DNA of 64,000 bases from Paramicrosporidium saccamoebae (Eukaryota > Rozellomycota). Position 1 is the stretch's first letter. Each line of letters starts with the position of its first letter. Shown here piece after piece: positions 39,705-49,271 of the stretch. Where the stretch lies: NCBI GenBank assembly GCA_002794465.1, contig MTSL01000213.1:90257-154256 (forward strand), in the 5' to 3' direction. Under the pieces are notes generated by a model. It did not search any database. It had not been told where the DNA came from and saw nothing but the letters and a program-made list of their open reading frames with translations. The translations under genes and the position numbers were made by a program.

Positions 39705-40526
39705 ATGACACCCGAAGTTGCCTCTCCCGCGCCGACTCACACTCCAAAGAGCGCCAAGACTAGTAATGCGGATTGGGTCGATAGAGAGCGTCCGGACACC
39801 CTTGTGCTATTTGACGTGGACGGCACTTTGTCGCCATCCAGAAAATGTGCCTCTCCTGAAATGCTCCAGCTTCTGCGCAATCTAAAGAAAAAGGTCGTTA
39901 TTGGGTATGTTGGTGGTAGCGACCTTGCCAAGCAAATGGAGCAACTCGGCGAAGATGCCGCAAAAACCCTTTTCGATTTTAGTTTCTCCGAAAATGGCGC
40001 TACGGCCTTCAAGAAGGGCGAACTAATTGGCCAAGAGAGTCTTCTCGGATTTATGGGTGAGGAAAGATACCAAAAGCTGATTAATTGGACTCTTCGCTAT
40101 ATCGCCGATCTGGATCTCCCCGTAAAGCGAGGTACATTTGTTGAGCTTCGCAACGGAATGGTCAACATATCCCCAATCGGCCGAAACTGTTCCTATGCTG
40201 AACGCCTCGATTTCTCCAAGCTCGACGACGAGAAGAAGATTCGCGAAACCATGGTTGAGGCATATAGAAAGGAGTTTGCTGGATATGGTCTTCAATATAG
40301 TATTGGTGGACAAATCTCTATTGATGTGTTCCCTCAAGGATGGGACAAGACTTATTGCCTTCGCCATATTGCCTCAGGAGGCTTTAAGGAGATACACTTC
40401 TTTGGTGATAAGACTGAAAAGGGTGGAAATGACTATGAAATTTTCAATCACCCTTCCGTCGTGGGACATGCTGTTAAGAATCCTGAAGACACTGCCGAAC
40501 AGATCCGCAAACTATTCTCACTCTAA
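39705..40526 (+). CDS. PMM2: Phosphomannomutase (Sec53/PMM)
   Basis: HAD-superfamily enzyme converting mannose-6-phosphate to mannose-1-phosphate for GDP-mannose, N-glycans and GPI anchors. Single exon, 273 residues, with a short Ser/Thr/Pro leader. The nucleophile motif FDVDGTLSPSR carries the two aspartates. Other blocks are VGGSDLAKQMEQLG, FSENGATAFKKGE, RNGMVNISPIGRNCSYAER, YSIGGQISIDVFPQGWDKTYCL and FFGDKTEKGGNDYEIF, all diagnostic. No introns. Its 3' flank holds a 65-bp tandem array. Confidence 0.97.
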   Translation: MTPEVASPAPTHTPKSAKTSNADWVDRERPDTLVLFDVDGTLSPSRKCASPEMLQLLRNLKKKVVIGYVGGSDLAKQMEQLGEDAAKTLFDFSFSENGATAFKKGELIGQESLLGFMGEERYQKLINWTLRYIADLDLPVKRGTFVELRNGMVNISPIGRNCSYAERLDFSKLDDEKKIRETMVEAYRKEFAGYGLQYSIGGQISIDVFPQGWDKTYCLRHIASGGFKEIHFFGDKTEKGGNDYEIFNHPSVVGHAVKNPEDTAEQIRKLFSL

Positions 40527-40599
40527 GTTAAGTAAAAGGTGGAATGTTGTGAGAGTTAGCAGATTGTACGGGCGTGAGGAGCCTGAGATAGTTGTACAT

Positions 40600-40935
40600 C
40601 TACGGACCAGGAAAGAATCTTGGCTTCCAATCTTGGGATGCTCCTATCCTCAGTATTTACGCGACGATAAACTAGGAATGGATCTTGGCTTCCAATCTTG
40701 AAATGTTCCTATCCTCAATATTTACACAATGATGAACTAGGAATGGATCTTGACTTTCAACCTCGCTAGTGCTCCTCCTATCCTCAATATTTACACGATG
40801 ATGAACTAGGAGTGAATCTTGACTTTCAAATTTAACCTCGCCAGCACCCCTATCCTTCATGTTTAAATGATTCTCACAATTATTGTGGCTTTCAACCTCG
40901 CTAGTGCTCCTCCTATCCTTAATATTTACTATATG
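40600..40935. repeat. Tandem array of about 65-bp units
   Basis: Four to five diverging copies of a unit of the form GGAATGGATCTTGGCTTCC...CTCCTATCCTCAATATTTACA..GATGAACTA. The first two copies are nearly identical and later ones are degenerate. The array lies between the convergent 3' ends of phosphomannomutase and the SMS-like gene and accounts for most of the 412-bp gap 40527-40938. Confidence 0.85.
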
Positions 40936-40938
40936 ATT

Positions 40939-41883
40939 CTAGACTCTCTCCATGACCGCATTTTCTTCACGCTCCACTGGTTCCATAGTGGGAGAAATGT
41001 CAGTACCATCACACCAAGCAATGATATTGATGACATGGTTAGGAAGTGCTTGAATCTCATCAGTGATCATATTAGATTTTTGCTGTTGTTGTTTGATAAC
41101 TACTGCAAATGTGTAACAGTGGTATGTAAAGGTATTGATCATTGCGGACAGTACAATATCAACTGTATAATGGTTCCAGCCAAGAATACTCGTAATTATC
41201 ATTCCTACAAAATGCGTGAAAGCATATATGCGCCAAAATGAGATTTTGCCATCTCCCGCAATTTTTCTCGCGTCAACCCAACTCCAGAACAGCAATGTGG
41301 CCACCGTGGTATGTCCAGAAAATAGCTTATCCGTGCAAGTGTGCACCCTCCCAAACAGTAACGCCGGTGTCATTGCAATAGTTTCCAGTATGGTCCGAGA
41401 CTGTGGCACACAGAACGGGTTTGAAGGGGGAAGCACCGTGCCGGCGAGAGTGCACATTCGAAGGAAATAGCCAAATCCAAACAGCCAGAAATATCGACGC
41501 AGCCTAGCAATAAATGTAAGCGGTGGCCAGTGGATCAAGGCTGCGATTACAGAGACCACAATGAAAGAATGCAAGAAGACATCAGGATTGAAAATGCTGT
41601 CTCCGGGGATTTTTGGGAATGTCTTGAAAGCAACATCGAAAACGGCCGGTACTTCAGCTTCTCCATTGTTCTTGGCGACATTCACAAGACTCATCAAAGA
41701 TGGACGGACAAACTTTGCGTGAAGGGCGTCTCCGTTTATTTGAACCATGGCCATGCAAAATGCACAGACTCCGAACCACAGCACAGAGATTGATAGTCTT
41801 TTGAGTTCATCCTGAAGACGACTATTACGTAATAGGCCTTTCCAGTGTCGTGCAATCTGGCCACTTAGGGCGGCTACCGTCAT
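40939..41883 (-). CDS. Sphingomyelin-synthase-like membrane phosphotransferase
   Basis: 314-residue multi-pass protein with about six membrane helices. The lipid phosphatase/phosphotransferase motifs of the SMS family are visible: DKLFSGHTT (C3, first His) and GWNHYTVDIVLSA (C4, His and Asp), plus FGYFLRMCTLAGTVLPPSNPFC resembling the SMS-specific D2 region. Such enzymes transfer a head group from a phospholipid to ceramide in Golgi or plasma membrane. In Dikarya the equivalent step uses the distinct Aur1. Which head group is used (choline, ethanolamine or inositol) cannot be told. Single exon; hydrophilic C-terminal tail. Confidence 0.82.
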   Translation of the reverse strand: MTVAALSGQIARHWKGLLRNSRLQDELKRLSISVLWFGVCAFCMAMVQINGDALHAKFVRPSLMSLVNVAKNNGEAEVPAVFDVAFKTFPKIPGDSIFNPDVFLHSFIVVSVIAALIHWPPLTFIARLRRYFWLFGFGYFLRMCTLAGTVLPPSNPFCVPQSRTILETIAMTPALLFGRVHTCTDKLFSGHTTVATLLFWSWVDARKIAGDGKISFWRIYAFTHFVGMIITSILGWNHYTVDIVLSAMINTFTYHCYTFAVVIKQQQQKSNMITDEIQALPNHVINIIAWCDGTDISPTMEPVEREENAVMERV

Positions 41884-42005
41884 TCACGGTTACTAACTGC
41901 CCGCCCAAACAGAGTGTGCGTCACTTCCCGATTTGGTAATAATCAGAATTGTAGATGTGTCGGGTTTATTTTTAGAATTGTCAGACCTCCCAAAATAGAA
42001 TTTTA

Positions 42006-42646
42006 TTAATCTGATTTGTCTCTTAGATTGCGTTTATACTCTGCCGGGCTGACAAAGCTGTGCGACTGGGACCACATCCCTTTTTTTTGTTTCCTAGGCG
42101 AAAGAAATTGGCAATCAAGCTTACTTTGCTCGGGCCTCGGCATTCTCTAGGACACTCTTAATCCCACCATACTGAGCGCCATGAGCTCTGTAAACAGTCG
42201 CAAGGCCCTTCTCCACCAAACTCAGTGACAAATTCTTCTTGAAGAACCAGAACTGACGAATATATACGGATGCCACAACTCGATCGTACTGATCCACACA
42301 GTGAAGCTTGACGACCAAAGTCTTGTTTTTCACCAGGTTTGCTAAGAAATCTCGGGCTTCTTCGGCAAAGGGCTGGGAGGGATTTCCATTGTGACCTATT
42401 TCTGGGGCATCGATTCCGGCTAGACGAATTCTGATTGTGTTTGAGGCCATTTCACCTCGAGGAACATTTGGAGGCGAGCATGCCAGAAGGGGTTGGTGGT
42501 ATAGCCGGAGGCCGTCACCGTCGGCAACTGACAGTGCTAGTCCAGTAATTTCCCGCCCTGCTTTATAGTATCCTTTTGGGATATCCTCAGTAGTCTTGTA
42601 TCTACGATGAAAAGCGAAACTTTGGTTACCTGAAGAAGATTGTCAT
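42006..42646 (-). CDS. Staphylococcal-nuclease-fold protein A
   Basis: SNase/Lcl3-type domain. Modelled exons are 42630-42646, 42125-42601 and 42006-42093 with introns of 28 and 31 nt; 193 residues. LALSVADGDGLRLYH (Asp ligands), RIRLAGIDAPEIGH (Arg and Asp/Glu), QPFAEEARDFL and VDQYDRVVASVYI (second Arg) are the OB-fold nuclease blocks. The last exon adds KKQKKGMWSQSHSF, matching the neighbour's KKRIGMWQQ. The 17-nt first exon (MTIFFR) is uncertain, and an alternative ATG upstream is out of phase. Unlike its neighbour no membrane anchor was found. The paralogous gene lies 66 bp upstream on the same strand, so this is a tandem pair. Confidence 0.78.
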
Positions 42647-42712
42647 TCAGTTCGTTTTGGTAAAGCGTAAAGTTATTGTCACAAGCTGTAATATGACCGG
42701 CCATTGGTCGCT

Positions 42713-43791
42713 TTATTTAACATCTAGGCCAGCGCGCAGCTGTTTTTTGTAAATGGCCGGACTGATGTACTCCGAGCCACTCTGCTGCCACATACCAATC
42801 CTTTTCTTCCGTGCTATTTTCTCAGCAGCAACAAGTTGATCCTTGATGCCTCCGTATTCCGCACCGGCACTGTCATAAACAGTTGCGAATCCTGCCTGAA
42901 CCATTGCGAGAGAGACATTTCGCGTGAAGAAAAAATTTCGTCTTACCTCAACTGTCGCGACAAGTCGCGAATATTGATCCAGCCGATGCGCTTGGAGTGT
43001 AATTCTTCGACCGTTCACGTATTTGGCTAACCAGGCCTTGGCTTCCTCTGAGTAGGGTTGGGGATTGCCTCCAAAATGCCCCATTTCGGGCGCATCAATC
43101 CCAGCTAATCGTACATTCATTGTTTCAAACTTCCAATCTACACATAAATAACATGTACAATAATTGAACTTTGTCGAGAGACTGTAGGCTTCCCAAACAT
43201 GAGGAGGCTAGGGTGGTAAAACCGAATGTTATCACTATCATTGACGGCCACGCAGTATCCCCTCAGACGCCTCCCATTTCGAAAATACTCTTGAGGAATT
43301 TCTGTGGCGGTCCGGAATCTACGTAGACTCTTTCGAGCGCCTCCAATAGCCAGAGCAGTCATTAGTGCCGTCAAGATAATTTCGTTATATGGGATTGCCT
43401 TGCGAAACGCATCTGCTTGCGATACAAGTAGCACAAATCCGCGATAGCCATGATGAAGATATCGCTTGTAATCTTCAGCTTTACTGGACATTAACGTGTT
43501 CCGAAATTCATTCAACTTTACCTTGACAGCGGTTGTGAGTGTAGAGATTCCATGCTGGTCTCTGTCGCTACTCACCATCACTGTTCTGGACAAAGCCCTG
43601 GGGTGCAACGTTTCTCGTAAAAATCCAGAGTTGTTAGATAAATGTAAAAGCCCCGAGTTGCTGGACAAACGTAATATCCAGTAGCCAGTTATCCAAAGTA
43701 GGACAGATCCCAAGACAAAATGGCGCACCATGTTCCATGAGTCGGAGTACAAATACATCTTTTCCGTTGCCATGTCACAACAGTGCGCCAC
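42713..43791 (-). CDS. Staphylococcal-nuclease-fold protein B with N-terminal membrane segment (Lcl3-like)
   Basis: Exons 43170-43791 and 42713-43137 around a 32-nt intron; 348 residues. Near the N-terminus is one membrane helix (MVRHFVLGSVLLWITGYWIL), then about 120 residues unlike known domains with a second hydrophobic stretch (IILTALMTALAIGG). The nuclease fold follows: GYCVAVNDSDNIRFYH, NVRLAGIDAPEMGH, YSEEAKAWLAKYVNG, LDQYSRLVATVEVRR and KKRIGMWQQ. The splice yields SRQNWKFETMNVRLAG. Yeast Lcl3 is a membrane-anchored mitochondrial SNase of similar order. The first metal-binding Asp position reads NDSDN rather than DGDG, so activity may differ from copy A. Confidence 0.8.
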
Positions 43792-44009
43792 CTCTTATCG
43801 TTTTTGTGTGGCAGATGCAAAGATTTGAAACGGAAATGGCGCTGATTCACTCTTTGATCATAGAAGCTATCTAATTGCACAGCCTGTACAGCACAGGGCT
43901 GTTTGGCTGTTTTGTTGGTAAGGGGCGATTTTCGAGGCCGACCAATAAAGCCGACTCGAGGCGTAGTAATATTTTAGAACGCCTCTCTCAAGCCTCAAAG
44001 CAGTCTACA

Positions 44010-44722
44010 ATGCCCGGTGTTGTCGATATTAATACTGTCAAGTGTGTGGTCATTGGCGACGGTGCTGTTGGGAAGGTTAGTTGGTCTGTGCGACTCACCA
44101 GTTTTGTTTAGACTTGCCTGCTAATATCCTACGCAAAGGGGGATTTTCCCCGCGACTATGTTCCAACGGTAACTTTTCGTCTTGTTAGTAGCTTAATTGC
44201 AAAGGTGTTTGATAACTACGCTGTCACAGTTGAAGTTGGAGGCCAGAAAATTACTCTCCACCTCCTTGATACTGCCGGTACGCGACCCACCCAATTCGCT
44301 CACTGTGTGTAGGACAGGAAGACTATGATCGTCTTCGGCCTCTTTCCTATTCTAACGCCAGTGTGTTCCTGCTCTGCTATGCTGTGACCAACCGGACTTC
44401 AATGGAGAATATTCGCGACAAGTGGTACCCAGAGCTGCGTCGCTACAGTCCGGGCATTCCCTTTATTCTTGTTGGGACCCAGGTAGATCGTCGTCCTGCT
44501 GGAGCAAGCACTGGGACGGGAAGTAATCAGTCTTTTGTATCGCAGAGCGAAGGACTTAAGATGGCCAAAGAGCTTGGTGCAGTGAGCCATATTGAATGTT
44601 CAGCTCTCACTCGAGAGGGGATCCGAGAAGTATTTGTCAATGCAATCTTGGCCGCGCTTGATCCGAAAAAGGCCAAAGCGTCTGGAAACTCTGGAAAGAG
44701 CAAAAAGTGTCTGATTGTCTAA
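44010..44722 (+). CDS. Rho-family small GTPase (Rac/Cdc42 class)
   Basis: Membrane-anchored switch controlling actin and polarity. Exons 44010-44075, 44112-44168, 44205-44277 and 44313-44722 with introns of 36, 36 and 35 nt; 201 residues. P-loop GDGAVGKTCLL spans the first splice; switch I DYVPTVFDNYAV and switch [18 protein letters not shown] are intact. The specificity motif is GTQVD, as in Cdc42 rather than TKx[15 protein letters not shown] is the SAL motif, and the C-terminus KSKKCLIV is a polybasic plus CAAX box (geranylgeranylation). [10 protein letters not shown] insert sits at the Rho insert helix. Rac versus Cdc42 needs a tree. Confidence 0.93.
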
Positions 44723-44965
44723 ACTCGACCGGTTAAATAAAGGGACTATTGTCAGAAAATGTAGCATGTCCATAGATCGAGAGCCGTAAGGACGAGTTCA
44801 GAACCCAGGAAACCGAAATCGGAGAATTTATTGTGAGGGAAAATAGGCAGACTATGGGCTAGGAACTACGGCTTACAAATTGCAAATTCCGAACTACGAA
44901 ACCAGGGACTAAGGCTCTTTACCAAACAAACCTCATAGTTACGTTAGTCAAGGTCGGTTCTGCAA
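44723..44965. other. Intergenic region
   Basis: Nothing recognised besides an AATAAA shortly after the Rho GTPase stop. Confidence 0.4.
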
Positions 44966-45401
44966 ATGCTTGATACCTCGGCTGGCCCGTCCAAGGTGGT
45001 ACAGGAAGCCAGAGACAGAAAACCCTTGGCCAGTGACTACATCAACACCCTTAAGGAGATATTCATCAATTTGCCTTCTGAAATGAAAAACTTTGGAAGC
45101 ATTCCCTGTGCGCAGCGGTCTCTGTACACGGGCGTACTTACTGGCGGAGTTGCATCTGCCGTTGCCCTAGTTCTAACAGGTTTTTCGCAGTGTTACAAAT
45201 GTTAATGTTGCCGCAGGCCGACTCAAAGCATTCAAGTATGGCTTCTTTACCTATGTGACAATGTCTATTATATCATGGTTAATCACTCATGCCACTACTA
45301 ATTTGTACAGGGAATATTGCAATTTGAAATATTGCGATAAGATGGTCATTCACAAGCACATTTCAAATAGTTCCGATGGTTCGGACTCAATTCACAACTG
45401 A
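44966..45401 (+). CDS. COX20: Cytochrome c oxidase assembly protein COX20
   Basis: Inner-membrane chaperone of Cox2. Exons 44966-45179 and 45217-45401 around a 37-nt intron; 132 residues. The typical block is IPCAQRSLYTGVLTGGVASAVALVLTGRL (P-C-A-R/Q then first membrane helix), and a second helix FFTYVTMSIISWLITH follows the splice. The C-terminal YREYCNLKYCDKM corresponds to the conserved post-TM2 segment. Together with COA5 and COA8 in this window it indicates a functional complex IV assembly pathway. Confidence 0.85.
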
Positions 45402-45532
45402 GCCTTTGGCCAACCGGGCTATCGCTAATCAAAAGAGTCTGGCTTGTTTATTATTAGAAACAGAATCGATTATAGGACATAAATAGTTACGGGATCCGTT
45501 TACCAGTTGTGTACGCGCGCTTCCAGCACTCT

Positions 45533-47347
45533 ATGGTAAGCAGTGCACAGGGTGACCTGGGGGCATCCATGCAAAGTCCGCAAGATGAACTTGGTGCATC
45601 CCCAAATGAGGATGACGGCCGCTGCGCACCTCCAGCTGACACAGACCCTTCTGGCCGCTTTGAGAGAAGTAGAGAGCTTTTAGGACGAGGTGCCAGCAAA
45701 GAGGTTTACAAGGCATTTGACCGAGAAGAGGGTATGGAGGTGGCATGGAACCAACTTAAGGTTGACCATTTGTCGGAGCAGAGTGCTGCCAAAATCCTCT
45801 CGGAAATTCAAATTTTAACGCAGCTGGACAATGAGAATATCATCAAATTCTACCACAGCTGGGTGCGTCGCAATAACGCGGGCAGTTATGATGTCTTTTT
45901 TATTACTGAACTGATGACCAGTGGTACACTGAAGAATTATCTACAAAAGACAAAGGGTGCAATGAAGTTGAAAATTGTAAAGAATTGGTGTAGGCAGATT
46001 TTGAGAGCCTTACAATATTTACACAATCGAACCTTACCCATCATCCATCGTGACTTGAAATGCGACAATGTATTTATTAATGGAAATAATGGGCAGGCCA
46101 AATTGGGCGATTTTGGGCTGGCCGTGTTAAAGGATCGTGAAATGCTGACATCTGTGTTGGGGACTCCCGAATTTATGGCGCCTGAGCTATATGATGGTAA
46201 CACGACGTCGTGTACTTATTCCGTAGAAAATTATGACGAAAGAGTCGACGTGTATGCATTTGGCATGTGTCTCTTGGAAATGGTCACAAAAGACTATCCC
46301 TACTCAGAATGTGACAATGCCGCCCAAATCTATCGCAAAGTAACTCAGGGAATCAAGCCATTGGCCCTAAACAAGGTCACTGAACCCGAAGTCAAAAATT
46401 TCATCGAACTTTGCATTGACTCGGATGCCACTCGAAGACCCACAGTGGACGAAATATTAAGTCATGAATTTATGGCGATTGAGGCAGATAGCAAGAACAT
46501 CACAACGGCGGATGCTAGCATTTCTTCGCTTCCCACTACACCTACTGATGGTACTGACAACATTGATCTTGGCGATGTAAAAATGATTAACTGTATCGTT
46601 GAAGTTGTCTCACTGGATCTACCCACGGTCAATCTGCGATTAAAACTGAACATGTCACATGTGAGTGCAAACAAGGAGGTTAAATTTCCCTTTGATTTCG
46701 AACGTGACACGGTGGGTGCCGTTGTGGAGGAAATGGTCAAAGAACATGTGCTACAAGTTGCCGATGGCGAGATTGTGGCAGCATCTATTAGAGAAACTAT
46801 CAAAGACCCACTTGTCATGTATGAGATGGCCCGAGCAAATGCTCCTGCCAGGGCCGAAATGAATGAGAGTGTTACATCGCCAGTTTCTGTTCCAACGTGT
46901 GGATCGGCCGTGACTCTGCCGACTGACATTGTTTCGGAGGCACAGAGTACAATCTCCTCCGTCAACTCGCAAAATCAAGAGAAATCCGAATTGAGCGAAG
47001 CGGATTTGGATCTATTGATACAGGACCATCCTGAGGTCGCGGCGTTACTTCTAAGGCAAAAGAAAGAAATCGATTTGTTAGCTCTCTTTCACCGGCGCGA
47101 GCATCAGGCACTATTAAAGTCATTGAAGCGACAGATTGGGTCTCGGTCGAGGAGCGATAGCCAGTCGAACGGAGTCCTGGGACGACCAACACCCACAGTG
47201 TCCAATGGCACAATGCAACTCGGAGATCTTGACGAATCCCAGTTTATTTCCAAGGTGCGGCATCTTATGTACGAGTCTACAGGAAATTCCGCCTGGCTTC
47301 CAGAAGGAGCCGCTCCCAACACAGGATCCAATCTCCTGGAGCACTAA
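45533..47347 (+). CDS. WNK (with no lysine) protein kinase
   Basis: 604 residues, single exon. The kinase domain is at about residues 46-310. The glycine loop GRGASKEVY supplies the catalytic Lys56, while the usual beta-3 lysine is Asn73 (EVAWNQLKV), the WNK hallmark; plant WNKs also have Asn/Trp here. HRDLKCDNVFINGNNGQ and LGDFGLAVL are intact, followed by VLGTPEFMAPELY. Downstream is an OSR1-C/PF2-like domain (about 350-430: LRLKLNMSHVSANKEVKFPF). WNKs sense chloride and osmotic stress. The start is the ATG after an 8-codon upstream extension that lacks an ATG. AIM41 follows after 25 bp. Confidence 0.92.
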   Translation: MVSSAQGDLGASMQSPQDELGASPNEDDGRCAPPADTDPSGRFERSRELLGRGASKEVYKAFDREEGMEVAWNQLKVDHLSEQSAAKILSEIQILTQLDNENIIKFYHSWVRRNNAGSYDVFFITELMTSGTLKNYLQKTKGAMKLKIVKNWCRQILRALQYLHNRTLPIIHRDLKCDNVFINGNNGQAKLGDFGLAVLKDREMLTSVLGTPEFMAPELYDGNTTSCTYSVENYDERVDVYAFGMCLLEMVTKDYPYSECDNAAQIYRKVTQGIKPLALNKVTEPEVKNFIELCIDSDATRRPTVDEILSHEFMAIEADSKNITTADASISSLPTTPTDGTDNIDLGDVKMINCIVEVVSLDLPTVNLRLKLNMSHVSANKEVKFPFDFERDTVGAVVEEMVKEHVLQVADGEIVAASIRETIKDPLVMYEMARANAPARAEMNESVTSPVSVPTCGSAVTLPTDIVSEAQSTISSVNSQNQEKSELSEADLDLLIQDHPEVAALLLRQKKEIDLLALFHRREHQALLKSLKRQIGSRSRSDSQSNGVLGRPTPTVSNGTMQLGDLDESQFISKVRHLMYESTGNSAWLPEGAAPNTGSNLLEH

Positions 47348-47372
47348 TTAAATAAATGATTTTGGGCTAATC

Positions 47373-47927
47373 ATGCTTTTAAGGGCCATTAGGAGAAACA
47401 TTGTTACGAGGAGTGGTAATGCTGCCCCATTGACACTCAAAGCACGATTGCAAAAAGATATGATAACAGCACTGAAAACTAAAGATTCTGGCAGAGCATC
47501 TGTACTGAAACAGGTCTATGCAGAGATAGTCAAGTCGGAGAAGCTTTCGAGCGGCCGTCCCTCTGAGGTTGCAGTTTTACAAAAATGTGTCCAGCGCTGG
47601 CTCTCTGCCATCGAGGAATATCGTGCATTAAAAGAGGGGCGTTCCGATGAGCAGCGTTTAAAGCTGCAGGACGCTATAGACCGCGAAACGCTTGAATTGG
47701 CAATTTTGAAAGAATATCTACCGCTACCGTATTCTCATGCTGAGCTATCTGATGCAATCAATGGGGTCTTGCGTGATTTGGAGATTACACATCCAGCCAA
47801 GGAACAATCGGGGAGAGTAATGAAACGTCTTCTTGAGACTCTAGACCATGACAAAATCAACAAAAAGGAACTAGCCTTAATGGTCTCCGGTATACTAGAT
47901 TCTGGGAGGCAAAATATAACTGGTTAA
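47373..47927 (+). CDS. Mitochondrial GatB/YqeY-domain protein (Aim41-like)
   Basis: 184 residues, single exon. An N-terminal presequence (MLLRAIRRNIVTRSG) precedes the YqeY fold: RLQKDMITALKTKDSGRASVLKQVYAEI, AIEEYRALKEGRSDEQ, ELAILKEYLPLPYSHAEL and GRVMKRLLETLDHDKINKKELALMVSGIL. YqeY shares its fold with the tail of GatB amidotransferase, and Aim41 is a mitochondrial protein in yeast. Exact function is unknown. The 3' flank is a run of AATAAA-containing tandem units. Confidence 0.85.
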   Translation: MLLRAIRRNIVTRSGNAAPLTLKARLQKDMITALKTKDSGRASVLKQVYAEIVKSEKLSSGRPSEVAVLQKCVQRWLSAIEEYRALKEGRSDEQRLKLQDAIDRETLELAILKEYLPLPYSHAELSDAINGVLRDLEITHPAKEQSGRVMKRLLETLDHDKINKKELALMVSGILDSGRQNITG

Positions 47928-47939
47928 CTATATCGGATC

Positions 47940-48110
47940 AATACAGAAATAAACCTCACATGGATCAATACATGAATAAATCTCACACGAGCCAACACAT
48001 AAATAAATCTCACATGGATCAATACATTAGTAGATCACACACGGACCAACACATAAATAAATCTCACACAATCAATACACGAATAAACCTCATACGGGCC
48101 AAAAACTCTT
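47940..48110 (+). repeat. Tandem units containing repeated AATAAA motifs
   Basis: About seven units of 20-26 bp built on CATGGATCAATACATRAATAAATCTCACA, several carrying AATAAA. They directly follow the AIM41 stop, so the array supplies five or more consecutive polyadenylation-signal-like hexamers. Confidence 0.8.
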
Positions 48111-48157
48111 TATTGGGGGAGGCCTACTTCAAGAGTTAGTATATATACTGAATCAGA

Positions 48158-48376
48158 TGTCGCGTAGTGGGGATAAATAGTATGGACTGTCAGGCGAGAA
48201 GAGAACTCGCTCATTTTTAATCCAATAGCCCTTTTATAGTCTCCCGAGTTGCATAGTAATAATCCTCAAATGGTAAGATATAGATCTCATTATCCTTCGT
48301 CGATTATTCTGATTATCCCTTCTCCAAACTAGAGAACTATTTCCATAAGACATACTAATCAGTCTTCTACGTCACA
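48158..48376 (-). mobile_element. Family-2 element, long form, copy G
   Basis: 219 bp, on the plus strand TGTCGCGTAG...CTACGTCACA. Ends match copies E/F/D, but the interior is longer and contains, in the element's sense, CTATAAAAGGGC (TATA-like) and GGAGAAGGGATAAYCAGAAYAATCGA, shared with the copy at 49475. Flanks show a near target repeat (CAGAT / AAGAT). Confidence 0.7.
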
Positions 48377-48422
48377 AGATGCCCTCAATTAAGGAGATTT
48401 ACTACAGACACAAACTTTACGA

Positions 48423-49271
48423 TTAAAATAGTTTGGAGTTGGCAGCTTTATCTTTCTTCTTTTGGCGACTTGCTTTTTTGGCAACCTTGCCTTCATTTCT
48501 GAACAAATAATTTTCCCACTCATCCTTCTCTGCCCGATATAGGAGCATCGTGACTCGAGCGTCATCAACAGAATCATGAGAGCCACTTTGAAAGTCGATT
48601 CCCAAAATCTCCTTGGCTAGTCTCTTCAGGCTTGGCGCTTTCCCCCTTGATATTCTGCGGAATGGTCTGTATTTGGATGTGTCTCGAGTCATTCGCCTAG
48701 GATGTTCCAACAACAGGACCCGAAAGTCATTCTTTAAACTATGGCCAACGAGAATCTTTCCTTGCAAAAGCGACCAGACCTCTTGCTGGACGTCTGTCAA
48801 AGTCGTTGCATCCTTCATGTGATGAGGCTCAATACCGCTGACGTGGGTGCGGTAGTCTGTGATGCGCTCCACAGGTCTTACATAGCGATCCAGGAGGACG
48901 CCCCCGTGGTAGTTTACCAAAGAAACGCGGGCAAGTGCACTTTGGACACCATCGGGCCCTACCCCCACCATCTCACAGTCCATAGCTACATACTTTCCAG
49001 CCTCGCCTGAATGTGCAGAAGCGGCAGGCTTTGGAAAGAGCTCAGCAATGGAGAGGGGGGTTGCAGGGGACGCCGCCGTCTTAACCTCTATATCTGACCG
49101 ACGCAGGGTCTTCTCATCAACATCGAACCATAACTCTTCTGTCCTCGATTGTATGCTATGGTTTGCTGTCCCTTTCTTTCCTATGGCGGTCCCAGTCTTG
49201 ATCAGAGGGGCTAGAGCCTTCCAGTTGGATGACACCTGTGACATTTGTACCCCGGCCATAGTCGACGGCAT
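48423..49271 (-). CDS. REXO4: RNA exonuclease 4 (Rex4/REXO4)
   Basis: 282-residue DEDDh 3'-5' exonuclease of the nucleolus, involved in pre-rRNA processing. Single exon. ExoI YVAMDCEMVGVG (Asp, Glu), DRYVRPVERITDYRTHVSGIEPHHM, ExoII GHSLKNDFRVLLLEHP (Asp) and ExoIII HDSVDDARVTMLLY (His, Asp) are the REXO4 set. The lysine-rich C-terminus (VAKKASRQKKKDK) fits a nucleolar localisation signal. The N-terminal 90 residues are poorly conserved in the family. Its start codon is 43 bp from a family-1 element. Confidence 0.93.
   Translation of the reverse strand: MPSTMAGVQMSQVSSNWKALAPLIKTGTAIGKKGTANHSIQSRTEELWFDVDEKTLRRSDIEVKTAASPATPLSIAELFPKPAASAHSGEAGKYVAMDCEMVGVGPDGVQSALARVSLVNYHGGVLLDRYVRPVERITDYRTHVSGIEPHHMKDATTLTDVQQEVWSLLQGKILVGHSLKNDFRVLLLEHPRRMTRDTSKYRPFRRISRGKAPSLKRLAKEILGIDFQSGSHDSVDDARVTMLLYRAEKDEWENYLFRNEGKVAKKASRQKKKDKAANSKLF

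Noticed and set aside
44401-44500. Possible aberrant G4 motif (TQxD instead of TKxD) in the Rho GTPase
   Set aside because: TQxD is normal in Cdc42-type GTPases, so it is not an anomaly.
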